DNA of 51,067 nucleotides from Oxalobacteraceae bacterium (GCA_023259175.1 JAHFQV010000018.1:1-51067), one strand, 5' to 3'. Positions 21,501 to 24,919 are shown, numbered from the stretch's first letter. Numbers and translations are program-made. The notes: a model not told the origin generated them from the letters alone.

Positions 21501-23835
21501 CATCCCAAATTCCAGCAATAGAACGGCGAGCGTAAATATTATTATTCTGAACCCAAGTAACTAAGGCATTGCCGTTCGCACTCATAGAAAGATGCGGAGT
21601 AGCAGGTGTTCCCGCGAGCGCGCCGTCCAACACGATCGCTGCAGACCAAGTATCATTATTCTTGGTATAAGTGCTTACATACAAATTTGTGCCCAATATC
21701 CAAACGGCAAGCCCATTACCATTCTTGTCCAGCAAAGTCTGAGCCGACTTTGCTCCTGCCGTGCTCAAGGACTCGCGTAAGCTCGCTGCGCTCCATCCGA
21801 TTTGTGGAGTCGTTAGCGCAGCTGCAATTTGACTATAACTCGTCGTTACGGTATCCGTGGTTGAAAGCTTGGTGCTGTCAACGATGGCTGTTTGGTTCTC
21901 CGTTATTGAAAGTTTCGAGGCATCCAAATTCGCCGCAAATTGATCACTTGTCGCCAATTTCGTGTTATCAATGCCTGCATTATTTGTGATTGAGGTCGCT
22001 AATTTTGAGTTGTCGAGCGAAGCGACATGATCCTCCACAACAGACAGCCGAGTGCCATCCACTTGTGTACTACGATTTTCCGTTGTTTGCAAAACAGGAA
22101 CAGCGAGACTGGCAGTGAGAATGTCGTTTGTTGAGAGTTGAGCTGAGCTAACAGAAGCATTTCGTGTTTCTTGCGTCGAGAGCTGAGCGTTAATCAAACT
22201 ATCTGCGTGTGGCGTAATTTGAATTTCTGTATTTTCTAGTAGACCTGACTCTAAATTGCCAGCGTGACTTGTTATTTGAATTTCTGTAGTGGCCAATCCA
22301 GCACTATCAACGACATTTCCATGCGTTGTCACTTGAATCTCTGTCGTTGACAGTACATTCCCATCGATAGCCATCTGATGCGCAGTAATTTCAACTTCAG
22401 ATGTCGACAGTTGATTTGTCTGCACAGCATTGACGTGAGGTGTAACACGTACTTCCGAACTTAAAAGAGCTCCCGCATTGACATTGGCCGATTGCGCACT
22501 TGATTGAACTACCGTTGTTGAAAGAGCGGTTTCTATTAGCTGCTCAACGTGACTGGTAATTTGAATTTCCGAAGTATTGAGGGGCGCTGGATCCAGGCTA
22601 TTCGCATGTGGAATAACTTGAATCTCTGAAGTAGATACACCGCTAGCATTGAGATTACTCTCATGCGCCTGGGTCGTCGGCGCGGTGGTAGTCACCGCGT
22701 TTCCATTTAGCGTACTAGACCTATTCTCTTGGACGTATTCAACAGTTTCTAAATAATTCGTGTTGAGATGGAGATTTTCCGTTACCTGTTCAGTATCAGT
22801 ATGCGACAACTGATTGTGATCAAGCAAATGCGGCTCAATTACATTGTCGGTGTTTGTAAGCGCACCCGCATGAATATCCGCCGTTGTCGGAATGGTGTTG
22901 ACCGTTTCCGTGTATTGATATTGTGTCGAGCGCAGAACCCCATCAACAAACTGTTGAGTTTCACTGACACGCCATTGTCCGTTTACTTCACGATAGATGA
23001 AATTAACTTGGCTGCCATCTGATTCGGTAATTGATGCCAGACGTTTGCTCTCACCATCGTAAGAATATTGTGTTAGGTATCTCGCGCCGTCGGAAATACT
23101 ATTATCATCCGGACTAAGATCAATCGCCACCGAAGCCAAGCGATTCAATTCATCATAAACATAGTGGATTCGTGTGGATTCTGTCGCATCAACTCTAAGA
23201 TTTCTTACTTGGCTTAAGTTTTTCCCTTGGTAGTCAAAAACTAGAGATTCGCCATTTTGGTCGACCACTGAACTTAGCAAATCATGATCATAATGAAACG
23301 AAAGGAAATTACCATCCAAATCGTATTGCTTGAGCAAACTTCCAACTCCCCCAATCCAACTATACGTTTCCTTCAGGTGTCTGGTTTTATCACTCCATGT
23401 CCAAGTTGAAGTATCCGCATCAAAGCTCAATGTTTCGGATCCCCCATTTCCATCGTTAAATACATAACGCGTTCCATCGAAATGAAAGACCTGGATTGCT
23501 CCGTCCTCCTGGGTACGAGAAACTGCACTGAGTGATTGATTCAGGCTGCCAGCAAGCTGACCAATGCCTCGATAAAATCCTATTCGCCAGTTGTCATTAT
23601 TATCCCCATCTACGCCACCTTGACTGTTATAGGTTCTCAAAACAGCGGCATCTAGTGCGTGCTCAAGCAAAAACGTATCTTTATTTTGTACGGCCAAATT
23701 TCCAGTGGAAATATTTACATAGGCTCGCTCACCATTTAGGTTTTGCTCAGGCTTGTTCAGCTGGCCACCGGAATTGACTTGATCCATTGCTGTACGACCA
23801 AGTCCGATACCATTTCCACTAACGATCATTACCAT
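1..23835 (-). CDS. Giant Rhs/YD-LysM-Ig repeat protein (C-terminus outside window)
   Basis: One frame stays open from ATG 23835 to base 1, giving 7,945 codons and no stop; the end of the gene is not in the window. An AGGTGG Shine-Dalgarno lies 5 nt before the ATG; a second in-frame ATG at 23829 is less well spaced. Order of modules (approximate residues): Rhs-like head with 'YVNISTGNL' (1-333), 19- and 15-residue repeats (334-666), W-x-Q repeats (682-1092), LysM array (1096-2546), YD repeats (2549-3015), Ig-like array (3016-5772), YD repeats (5776 to edge). The N-terminus (MVMIVSGNGIGLGRT) shows no signal peptide and no transmembrane segment. YD/Rhs proteins form large beta-shells and are often toxin or adhesin scaffolds; LysM binds peptidoglycan or chitin-type glycans; stacked Ig-like domains usually form stalks. 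A surface or secreted role is inferred. Any toxin, protease, Hint or secretion domain would be in the missing C-terminus. The protein must exceed 800 kDa. Confidence 0.93.
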   Translation of the reverse strand, partial: MVMIVSGNGIGLGRTAMDQVNSGGQLNKPEQNLNGERAYVNISTGNLAVQNKDTFLLEHALDAAVLRTYNSQGGVDGDNNDNWRIGFYRGIGQLAGSLNQSLSAVSRTQEDGAIQVFHFDGTRYVFNDGNGGSETLSFDADTSTWTWSDKTRHLKETYSWIGGVGSLLKQYDLDGNFLSFHYDHDLLSSVVDQNGESLVFDYQGKNLSQVRNLRVDATESTRIHYVYDELNRLASVAIDLSPDDNSISDGARYLTQYSYDGESKRLASITESDGSQVNFIYREVNGQWRVSETQQFVDGVLRSTQYQYTETVNTIPTTADIHAGALTNTDNVIEPHLLDHNQLSHTDTEQVTENLHLNTNYLETVEYVQENRSSTLNGNAVTTTAPTTQAHESNLNASGVSTSEIQVIPHANSLDPAPLNTSEIQITSHVEQLIETALSTTVVQSSAQSANVNAGALLSSEVRVTPHVNAVQTNQLSTSEVEITAHQMAIDGNVLSTTEIQVTTHGNVVDSAGLATTEIQITSHAGNLESGLLENTEIQITPHADSLINAQLSTQETRNASVSSAQLSTNDILTASLAVPVLQTTENRSTQVDGTRLSVVEDHVASLDNSKLATSITNNAGIDNTKLATSDQFAANLDASKLSITENQTAIVDSTKLSTTDTVTTSYSQIAAALTTPQIGWSAASLRESLSTAGAKSAQTLLDKNGNGLAVWILGTNLYVSTYTKNNDTWSAAIVLDGALAGTPATPHLSMSANGNALVTWVQNNNIYARRSIAGIWDGATTIPLLENATGAAARPYGTINDSGRAVVAFSQTDGTRLNLLANVYNGTSWSVVASNIDDKGTANNNALSATMVPQLAMDASGNASVLWLQKNGAETVDSLFSARYTAATNSWSNPTATALENTTTAVTSFKLAFDGNGNGLAVWLQGTSLFARSYAASSNSWAASTTLSTTASGVPALSVSGNGNAIVSWIQSGSVFARRSVAGVWVGSSPEGIENIAGKANSPSVSINDAGQASVAFVQTDGTRNNLYLNRFSGNAWQVSATAIDDVGVANNNAITATMIPSVAIDASGNTNVLWLQKNGSETIDSVFSGHFNADVTPYYTIPSNATWASIATAVYGSANVASALQTSLGNPALIVGNRLSNFPASLNYTTTQTVPAYYLVKSGDTWVSMATSLYGTANAAAELQNQMGGAAVPVLGSKLNLPANLSFIVNVAPQYVVQSGDTWASLATKLYGTSDAASSLQSAMSNPTLTAGVKLKSFPSSLSYVKSVPPFYLVKSGDTWNTIAANLYGTSDAGSELQKQMGGAPSPVIGAKLSLPVALTFDVNVPPFYKIQSGDTWASIATALYGTANAAIALKDALGNPPLLAGSSLNNLSATQPYQLTVPAYYLVKAGDTWTSLATELYGTSEASSALQAQMGGASAPAVGAKLSLPTNLNYVASVAPYYLVQVGDTWGQIASVLYGTSEAAAALQDAMHNQALVAGDKLLNFANQLNYVGTVPAYYLIAAGETWADIALKLYGTSEADKALQASLSAPDLPLVGGKIHVPVSLNYSATVPAYYTVKVGDSWGAISSSLYQTTSLEAAEKLRLLMNDVVLTSGSKLTNFPAQLNYNTSATISVPPFYTIKVGDTWASIAAALYKTTDIEAADKLRQVMNDVSLSAGSKLTNLPSQINYDTSATITVPAYYTIKSGDTWASIATTLYKTTDPEAADKLRQVMNDVSLSTGSKLTSFPAQLNYDTSATITVPAYYTIKTGDTWASITFALYKTNDTDAADKLRQEMNDANLTTGSKLTNFPAQLNYSTSATITVPPYYTIKTDDTWGSIAAALYLTTDVEAADSLRHAMNDVNLTIGGKLSNLPAQLNYSTSAIIAVPAYYTIKAEDTWASIALAVYQVTDAEAVAKLRIEMQDQVLAVGSKITGFPSQLNYSKSVVVTVPAYYKIKTDDTWVSLAFELYGTSNTQAADKLRLEMGDVVLAEGMELSHFPSQLNYSTSAAVTVPAFYIIKAEDTWSSIANALYHTNDAEASDQLRLELHDVALIAGNKLSDFPTQLTYNTSVTNVVAPYYTINVGDTWSSIAVALYNTSDSEAASALQIVMQDVVLVPGQKLLGLPEKLTYSTSVTIAVPAYYLVKAGDTWESITLTLYGTRDIEAIDSLRSTLNYIELTEGLPLEGIPEQLAYSVAHEIQVTPFYRVHLGPESIASFSMLNSGDEVSSSLMAKMSAPNQLMSISNLAAYLGGGSASLSADGHILARSSVLINYEVQNGDTWESIAISLYGSNDAELVEELRFQMHDVSLNAGTKLRDFPVQLNSKRNANRILTSTYTVKAGDTWGSIANEMYSESNAGKALQARMHDVWLQEGMELSDMPETLAYAKSTELTSLSNYRHLDDYVWDYVTRDLYGDGSSRVVQALKSQLSFVSLIDNSKLEYLPETISFEALKEVEVPEYYTVRGDDTWRSIANRLYGVNSNDAASLLQAQYPNVSLTDGLRLRDLPSHLDIISKIKVPEFYLVKPDDTWASIAETLYGVHSDEAISVFKSVLGNPSLTVGVKLHNLPLHLSYVPPHILGSDRVVRDSLGNETRYSTDPFGRIISLVGPSVNGIANSFSYTYDAQGNVVTKTDALGNTTRFEYDSYGNQTLVSDPLGNQIRRTYGSRNELLFESRDTYNTSLTTYNAYSTDNHLRFSIAQNGHVLEYRYDVHGNRTSTIDYLASSYSASGSPVEQVLSQWVEQSANKEQTKRTDYVYDFRGLVTQEIAWNSLDTLGNGIADGHQKITRYFYDQVGQLIKKIDPISAAQNAESNAGITNYVYDGLGRITALSDMAGGITSYVYDDVKNSVKEIAINGITTTSFFNRAGELISSLRSDGAHSIDQIRYWRDTEGRVRLSLKSDGTKTFSLYDQAGRKSAEVDASGLLTEYVYDAANHETYSIRYANHVDGARLPILSLGFDTSVDQVLPQNVLDLKVDQLRPNPSLTDQKAWKFYDSLGRLNWSVDSLGFVTQTVYDKQSNVFSVNRLATPVDTSKLGNGIGVALNILGSATQLELRKISQEGGVNGLHTFVATISNYSQANTVPKFGGTVSFFAGDHIIGSALISGGVATFSTRNLPTTDVAISAVYSGDEQYAGSSSNAIQDRALLAAETTTTLALDASATTYGSDLGLTANVSGTDVTGQVVFYSGLNAIGYALVQSGIAQLRVNTLAVGVNNLHAVYLGDENHGASQSIDSTEVISQAQTSVTLTSRQTQVQAGESFTLVAQVQGHNPVGTVSFYNRPGQFLGRADVVHGVATLNIQNIPVGLDQLEAVYSGDGNNALSRSNIIAELVDAKTTHTSFFVEKLQVSGGDVIGAFVRVEGFNPHGVVSFFDGNKNLLGTRLLENGRAVFYAAASSISVDDICVTYAGDELNATSVGARVVQDRVAPVLSINYQNRSELTSGEDLSLGIHVEGNSPNGYVTVVDERGIALGQTQVTQNGNTQLTLSNVLLPRGDHKLRMIYSGDQSNATAVQYIDLKVNGMTPACTVTASKSTLEVNEAFVISADYSKSQRLGHYPTGSVLFKDSLSGIEIGSAEIINGIASLVSVARPSLSSYVSVDAFYAGDEFYSPTHSIGAYTYITPSQQKREIPLLLSSNSLTLSAGETVSLSTQIDLANLAEPHPDNFNGKVTFFDGSIPLGVASLNGNSATLSVSLPRGGNRLIRAVLSSDGSEWADTNVSNEVTLQVVGGLDNSFPIGNLNNPSAGVRFADSIKNANNQVKYGAAVQVIIDMADLVRPSYWASGTVSIFNGDTLLATTANVTTTASLTLSSLPVGEYNLRAVFSGDLDNNPCISATQKLIVLPVETQVKLNTQAVLNGVSNLQSFTAQISGAARISGRVQFFTGTQLLGEGLVENNAASLTVAMPGGLQTVRAVYVGDAYNAASTSASQQISVYGVDTTVVLNTSAASTEVGTPLHLEARIAGDHPTGTVSFFDEGRLLGSANLVAGLATLTVNNLTLGGHQLQAVYSGDIHNASVRSVASSETIVRAPSTLVLVSSRTELNSSTALRLSAAFGNASQHGQVKFLSGDLVLGSAEIENGLATIELPRVKAGRQEIRAVFEGDELNSATMSNLIAVDVQASSTALQEIQGNTVVNYGAPYRLSVHVSGNAPTGHVTFIDNHFQVWGVAEVVNGMAVLEAASSPGWYDFDITATYSGDDYNASSYSPVHHLRVETAPVVPVLAVSKTSLAGDESVDLNLTFPSDGNGHVHGTVYFYDGDVSYSAAVQQGRASVTLPQPSVGTHHITARFEGYDNYHQSMTISTPVSFEVNASENSKRPVLALVQGGGGWNFLSQNSNYEFIAKVSGGTSPTGKVHFQAFNSSIGKYGYLGAAAIVDGYAHLIITGANIKSATDSYSDYLGVSLSYDGDANNPGAVARDASLIYTNVSASSPLADTRIKNELSLELPSSEAIFGAPLTFKAKLQSNEFAATGTVAFYSDNQLLGSARVDNGVASFTTKNLHIGANSVRAVYSGDASYSVSDSGLFVQTVRTLSVPFSVAQSSLNITQNDSSDFGIRFEQGRKDGVFYVFCDGKLWSSFGSAQQVFSLRGRDLGLPGKHAVQVVFKSGNQSTPDGYGSVDLEVNVVASSSVELELPKVLGIVGSEMQIVAHVVGQHPTGTVSFYSQSRLLGSANVVDGLAIFKTRDLPQGSMYLSAGYSGDSQNSSSINLNYWWATSRVAVIPTTISLTSTVTGPATERVRLLRAQVSGVNPTGAITFFDQYGRVLGVANLAEDEGFSAVSATLSVVDTGLLDPVSASYVGDARNLPSIVNLNLSAKARSSVSAGQVNSPRIYGASIPLLVNVEGDQASGQVVFFDSDGTRLGETIVENGKAQIFVSNLKVGQHRISAVYQGDARNELSRIDLLQDIVKAATNVSLNAASLSNGDFGGTVVLTANLRDEFQTIPTGRVYFYDETVLIGSAELVNGIAMSSVTNLAVGSHRLTVRYAGDLNHNESVSDYVSLAVHDSAAPTKIDFSMSIPNHSRLPAGSDLSLSVHIVSTSGSDPKGSVTFFDNDTLQPIGTAPVINGVATLKFRPQVTQDRPMYFGAAYSGDINNSPSIKDDWLWSYGVFVSPDTSTDGVPTKQETHTLLDDYSGTSSYGDLVSLTSQVSVKADANPPTGTVSYFSGQILLGSAEVKEGRAQLDLRNLHVGQYAIRAVYSGDENYAKSEFQFSTFPQKILSVTPRVLKPSLIVNPKVLHLGDIMTMVLTVPEMLSGGVVAFKMGETGFQTGWVDRDGRVVATAVVTEAMLGSTREITAHIEAWGNQSYVGTSDAVSVSIDAVRPLQLTVGILGDTASHVLGSEITLRAQATSNIWGLGGTVSFFNGSELLGSSSLDSSGYATLTLNNFPIGVNQIHAVYSGDSGKTITSASSSVAIFSVQKIQPVIAYEREIVASGNSNAEFISKIKVRVNGGHQPTGKILLSFNDEIADRLVEGVLQDGYVEILVPDRLLDAHWTLTTISYEGDENNLSTHYTVNLDTPRQTNSSYNDVLQFTSETIQNTGAIRLVASINGAAPTGTVRFVDEFANVLGVVQVVAGRAVLEVPHLQGMLTRAKAVYSGDMNNDLRSAAYSPNPNVDKFASQINLTVSSKMVGVGAEVVLNAQVFGAPDHAATGIVSFYNGSKRLGSAQLNLGKASLVLSNLPAGSDRLTAVYEGDIANAPSMSLSLLESVAGKSVAIKVASNAGSIKQGQALTLSATVSGDVATGIVTFVSGKTVLGTALVVDGVANLVLAHCDLPAGANAIEASYSGDALNSAVTSAIYTQNVTSGLRTVSLGKEANDRANFQLMNHDGRVRATIDADGYVVEYRYDLAGNVVEEIAMSKPLTGWAWSWFDNYNQNNQLDSFTYWQYTPSSDKHVYRYFNQLNQKIAEIDGAGYLTEISYDLDGQTTRMLRYANKVSGSITQSAKLSDLRPVVSIEDHVVVNTWDALGRLSTQTNAEGSVSQFVYDSHGNLSGIASALGTDEQRSVLRRFDIEGRIVAELSGASVSLITLDKSAAEVDAIWMGHATRFTYDAFGNRCSRIEVGGNRSVFFYDDVGHLRFSVNALGEVTENQYNDLGQVICISRYASALSVESLSNLSGGRLSAIENFDAGQAFNVAKNAKLGNNSVQGFSYDALGHLTHAVDELGNDRVFQNDPFGAQISNTVVLDASNQLDSTKTIYDKRGNVVGSVSGVGQINVTRSNEIGINGRVIKRVDGNGNVATQEYDGFDHVIKQSNALGASNNTSYDAFGRTLTQTDALGNTTRFSYDTARRSTTMTTPDGVSVTTVHNRFGQVQSIVDGNGSSTNFNYDKKGELISKNSSLGLVVDSYDELGRLVLEIDNTGVKTAYTYDAVNRILSRSVDPDGLNLTTRYQYNAKGEQIAVREPNGTVTVTTFDLKGQMISQTIDPNSSENPDGLNLTTQYAYNTRGDLIRITKPSGLVTEHIYDGAGRRIESITDTNGFRISQKMRYDKEGNLIAQIDSLGAVKRFVYDAENQLVYTIDESGYVTKNFYDANQKLIGTLHYAIAIRVSDLNFDENIDTIWGRISRNAKTDLGQYQLFDSVGRVEWSIDGTGAVVHYRYDGNGNQIEILSYANRISADYFVPGTRPTVVEDPVRDQLVSRIFDTANRPIFEIDGVGGVLATQYDNRGNVVAQIAYANKLPTGTARTANAVSGAIATLAEVSRDSRKRFSYDSLNRLAFVADSIGHVTGFTYDQSGRILRTIRFDTLIGSTDTPSQVQANLADQVSSSVYDSDHRLVFEIDATGMITEHRYDADSNTTQHIVYAKHLVRPSSIAAPYDLSSIRSQIVSDGANDHVSLSILDAIGREIYGIDSAGAVVSQKFDARNQVVERIQYAAYIAIPTVINRANVEAAISAVADVTRDQVNYFSYDEKGNLISNSDALGDTRQNRYDANGKLIQGTVFNHAKVGSSIVSSVLDNKIYRLYDKANRLAWTVDGLGCAVQYTYDARGNATSKIIYDERVNFVYWDKISAPSVSMNSEGNKYFYSVYDAANREIYSIDGTGAVTQKSYDAHGNLASKVTYANRINMSSWVVGAVPAVTGNVNADTRIDMVYDSNNRLIFSVNGVGAVVAYQYDVNGNVIEQKSYATVIPLGTTHEASAIANALALVGDAERDLLTRSSYDSKNRLICQANSQNQVTSYQYDAFGNLTKQVRYAVAIDANTDFTNPTMSSADEVSFLVYDKDNRLVYQVNAEGAVSERIYDAIGNVTDQISYKNAIARPTANDVVPGFAQLKSQFVSDRARDHLERSVFDAAGREVFHLDSVGALVEMKYDAQGKLVEKIAYAKPVSNVAPITLATLASAATSIADARTDLHTRFVYDALGQLLLTLDATGDVTRYTYDSAGEIIRRVVYNKRITSNIANDSDQSIITAAENAANSSFDFSTYRGYDKVGKLAWEVDESGVVTKFAYDANGNISSQKTYANKLSFYGWNRHEDPYVVADAGRDVVSYHVYDATGHQAFSISSTGEVEQYAYDALGNRVLTKNFANQIDMSSWIVGTAPSPVADSLRDRVVHVLFDSLGRPVLAVDALGQVKETRYDNFGNVVDQIEYKNRIPVATAKTLKAVANALVKVADLTVDLHTRYVYDHENRLTLKVNALGSAIAYRYDNFGNLHKQIRYARPVDNFADLGNLGSDVNDELSLMFYSQDKRLAYQVEASGAVKSFEYNANGSLQQVRVLQSVLARPNESNAPENIEALQAQLKLSSVEDLLERNVYDAAGRLIYRVGSQGEVTALEYDGNGNVTTRVSYANRIPTETALTAESLQAAVTLIQDSTRDNQNRYSYDIHNRLRYEGDATGHVTEYTYDNTGNVTKKVRYFNIVSASAPLSSVSGISGTYNVDDVRVMIYDTNNRLVYQIDTFGVVSERIYDAWGDVIQTKVHTTKIGIYYSGSAIPSLATIKASISNASSDYQSRSVYDAAGREIYRINGMGAVVE
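6520..14790 (-). repeat. Array of about 28 bacterial Ig-like units
   Basis: Residues about 3016-5772. Each unit of about 90-110 residues carries the pattern G-x-V-x-F-[FY]-[DS]-G-x-x-x-L-G-x-A-x-[VL]-x-x-G-x-A, then A-[VI]-Y-S-G-D-x-x-N. I count 28 of the closing [YF]-x-G-D-x-x-N signatures or recognisable variants, from YSGDEQYAGS near 14500 to YSGDALNSAV near 6540. This is the Big_3-like Ig repeat common in very long bacterial surface proteins, where stacked units form a rod. Degenerate units are found near 12770 (LSSDGSEW), 11030 (FEGYDNYH), 10090 and 7990. Unit divergence is high, so the array is old compared with parts of the LysM array. Confidence 0.88.
14790..16195 (-). repeat. Middle YD/Rhs repeat block of the giant protein
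   Basis: Residues about 2549-3015. Typical YD units are visible, such as YTYDAQGNVVTKTDALGN, FEYDSYGNQTLVSDPLGN and YVYDGLGRITALSD. They follow the last LysM unit and the connecting segment PPHILGSDRVVRDSLGNE. The block links the LysM array to the Ig-like array, so the polypeptide enters and leaves Rhs-type sequence more than once. YD repeats in known structures wrap into a hollow beta-shell; whether this short block can close a shell is not clear. Confidence 0.85.
16200..20550 (-). repeat. LysM array (about 23 units) in the giant protein
   Basis: Residues about 1096-2546. I count 23 units with the core [VI]-x-x-G/D-D-T-W-x-S-I-A-x-x-L-Y, the hallmark of LysM domains in this kind of protein, plus one badly decayed unit near 17260. 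Near the N-terminus the units are about 57-58 residues (Y-G-T-S-D-A-A type). Between about 17440 and 19130 most are 63 residues, with an added E-A-A-D-K-L-R segment. Some neighbouring 63-residue units are almost identical in DNA: the stretch at 18592 recurs at 18781, exactly 189 nt away. LysM domains bind glycan chains containing N-acetylglucosamine. One unit near 16690 has D-Y-V-W in place of G-D-T-W. Confidence 0.9.
17126..17134 (-). repeat. Nine-base G tract inside the giant gene
   Basis: The coding strand has nine consecutive G, encoding part of A-Y-L-G-G-G-S-A-S near residue 2235. It lies in an irregular segment of the LysM array. Gain or loss of one base would shift the frame and truncate the protein before the Ig and main YD regions. 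Poly-G tracts of this length are known slippage sites in phase-variable surface genes of other bacteria. In this sequence the tract is in frame. Confidence 0.9.
20560..21790 (-). repeat. Duplicated block of W-x-Q repeats, propeller-like
   Basis: Residues about 682-1092. There are eight strands of the type G-N-x-x-x-x-W-x-Q (for example GNALVTWVQ, GNAIVSWIQ, GRAVVAFSQ, GNASVLWLQKNG), spaced about 50 residues apart. They fall into two homologous halves of about 205 residues; WLQKNGAETVDS near 21220 returns as WLQKNGSETIDS near 20605. The pattern resembles short beta-propeller blades, as in surface proteins with repeated 'D-x-x-G-N-x-x-x-x-W' blades. The propeller assignment is inferred from the pattern; the duplication is seen directly. 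Confidence 0.65.
21838..22152 (-). repeat. Seven exact 15-residue (45-nt) repeats in the giant protein
   Basis: Residues 562-666 directly continue the 19-residue array with seven units of exactly 15 residues, for example LDNSKLATSITNNAG and VDSTKLSTTDTVTTS. Aligned on the two hydrophobic positions and the S-T that follows, each is a 19-residue unit lacking its first four residues (the H-x-x-x segment). The two arrays are therefore one repeat family in two lengths. No known fold was recognised. Confidence 0.85.
22153..22836 (-). repeat. Twelve exact 19-residue (57-nt) repeats in the giant protein
   Basis: Residues 334-561 divide into 12 consecutive units of exactly 19 residues without gaps. 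Consensus: H at position 1, a hydrophobic residue at 5, L or V at 10, S/T at 11-13, E at 14, alternating I/V at 15 and 17, T at 18. Typical units are HANSLDPAPLNTSEIQITS and HGNVVDSAGLATTEIQITS. His-1 is absent from the first three units and from the seventh. A 17-residue partial unit precedes them. I do not recognise the family. The alternation of short beta-like strands and turns would fit a solenoid or beta-roll stalk, but that is inference. Confidence 0.85.
22837..23835 (-). other. N-terminal Rhs-type head of the giant protein
   Basis: Residues 1-333. After a Gly-rich start comes the stretch ERAYVNISTGNLAVQNKD and then RTYNSQGG, which resembles the entry segment of Rhs/YD proteins, where a conserved 'NxxTGNL' strand precedes the YD repeats. 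Several YD-like strands follow (YDELNRLASV, YSYDGESKRLASI). A Glu/Thr-rich linker leads into the short repeats. The function of the head alone is unknown; in the family this part usually begins the beta-shell. No PAAR motif or signal sequence was seen. Confidence 0.7.
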
Positions 23836-24634
23836 AAACGCCACCTAAAAAAAGGATTAATATTAAAAAGATATTTATTTGAGCCATTAAAAGCCACTGA
23901 TATAAACAAGGTATCCAGATATTTTTGGAAATGTTTAGTGAAAACTGGGTTTTTTTGAAAATATTTTTTAAATGGCGTGAAATCAATCAAAAAAATTCCT
24001 AAAAAGATAGACGCGATAGCACAACAAAGCTAAAAAAACTTTAATTATTGCCAGTATTTATTGTAGTCATCCAATTAAACGCCTCTGATAATTATTTTTT
24101 TAACAAATTAAGAGAACAAGCTGGCGTAGAAATAATGAACTCTCAAGTAATCTGCGCCCAATTTAATACGATCGCCAATCCAGAAATATCGATGAGGGGC
24201 TGTATTGAAAAAATTGCCCAATCTTCCACGATCTTAAAAAATTAAATCGATAGACTTGAATTGACTATTAGCGTGTGGAACGTCAAAGGTACTCGGTTCC
24301 TTTCGAAAAAAAGTCCTACGACTCTGAGCAGCGCCGGGCAAGAATAAAATGAGGGTATTGCGAAGTAGATCCGTTTATTTTCCACGTGTATCGCATTGGC
24401 AAATCAGCCAAGCTATCGTGATTGCAGAGAATTGACAGCATGATTCCGAGCCCAACACCCATCAGGATTTGCCGTCGTGGCAAATGCATTTTTCGCGATA
24501 GCTTGTGCGGGAATGAGGCTGAAGGGCACCGATATTGCCACAGCGGGTTCCATCGAAAAATCTGCTTTCCTTGCACTCATCCTGCGCAGTGCCTAAAACA
24601 GTGTCATTGGCCTCAATGTGCCGGAATGGAAAAT
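23836..24634. other. AT-rich gap between giant gene and tRNA, no convincing gene
   Basis: This gap of about 800 bp contains the upstream region of the giant gene (very AT-rich from 23840 to 24060) and no reading frame with a good ribosome site. Several AT-rich -10-like hexamers lie upstream of the giant gene, but none has a clear -35, so I do not name a promoter. A 65-codon frame (24048-24245, plus strand, TTG start) and a stop-bounded stretch near 24440-24598 look slightly protein-like but have no supporting signals. AT-rich leaders are typical of silenced, acquired genes, but that is only suggestive. Confidence 0.5.
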
Positions 24635-24670
24635 AAAAAAGGGACCGCAAATCAATGCGATCCCTTTTTT
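24635..24670 (-). terminator. Rho-independent terminator after the tRNA
   Basis: The sequence forms an outer 10-bp stem (AAAAAAGGGA with TCCCTTTTTT), a one-base mismatch and an inner CGCA/TGCG stem. Read on the minus strand it ends in a T run. It lies 10 bases beyond the CCA end of the tRNA, so it fits termination of the tRNA transcript before the giant gene's upstream region. The A/T symmetry means it may also work in the other direction. Confidence 0.8.
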
Positions 24671-24680
24671 ACTCAATATT

Positions 24681-24758
<78 letters not shown>

Positions 24759-24798
24759 TATTGCTAAGCCGCTGATGCGTCCCAGAAAATAAGCGCAC

Positions 24799-24828
24799 AT
24801 TGTATTACATTTGCACTGTCGCTTACAA
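24799..24828 (-). promoter_or_regulatory. Probable sigma-70 promoter of the tRNA
   Basis: On the minus strand TTGTAA (24828-24823) and TACAAT (24804-24799) are separated by 18 bp. The predicted start lies about 34 bases before the mature tRNA 5' end. Four of six and five of six bases match the consensus. Confidence 0.6.
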
Positions 24829-24919
24829 GTAATGCTTGCTGGGCGATTGCGATTCATCTGCGTTTTTGCGCGAGCCAATCGCCTGTTGCTGAATTTGGAT
24901 CTGCTGATGACTCAGAATA

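Noticed and set aside
1-23835. Many short plus-strand frames of 60-130 codons opposite the giant gene
   Set aside because: They are antisense shadows of a repetitive coding strand with few stops; none has a ribosome site or recognisable protein sequence.
23836-24100. Promoter hexamers upstream of the giant gene (for example TTGATT with TATTTT)
   Set aside because: The region is so AT-rich that such matches are expected by chance.
24048-24245. 65-codon plus-strand frame with TTG start
   Set aside because: No Shine-Dalgarno, no recognised family and AT-rich surroundings; kept only as a remark in the gap entry.
24316-24598. Overlapping small frames on both strands near the tRNA, one with a hydrophobic stretch (QILMGVGLGIMLSIL)
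   Set aside because: No ribosome sites and mutually exclusive frames; perhaps a decayed gene, but there is no family match that I can name.
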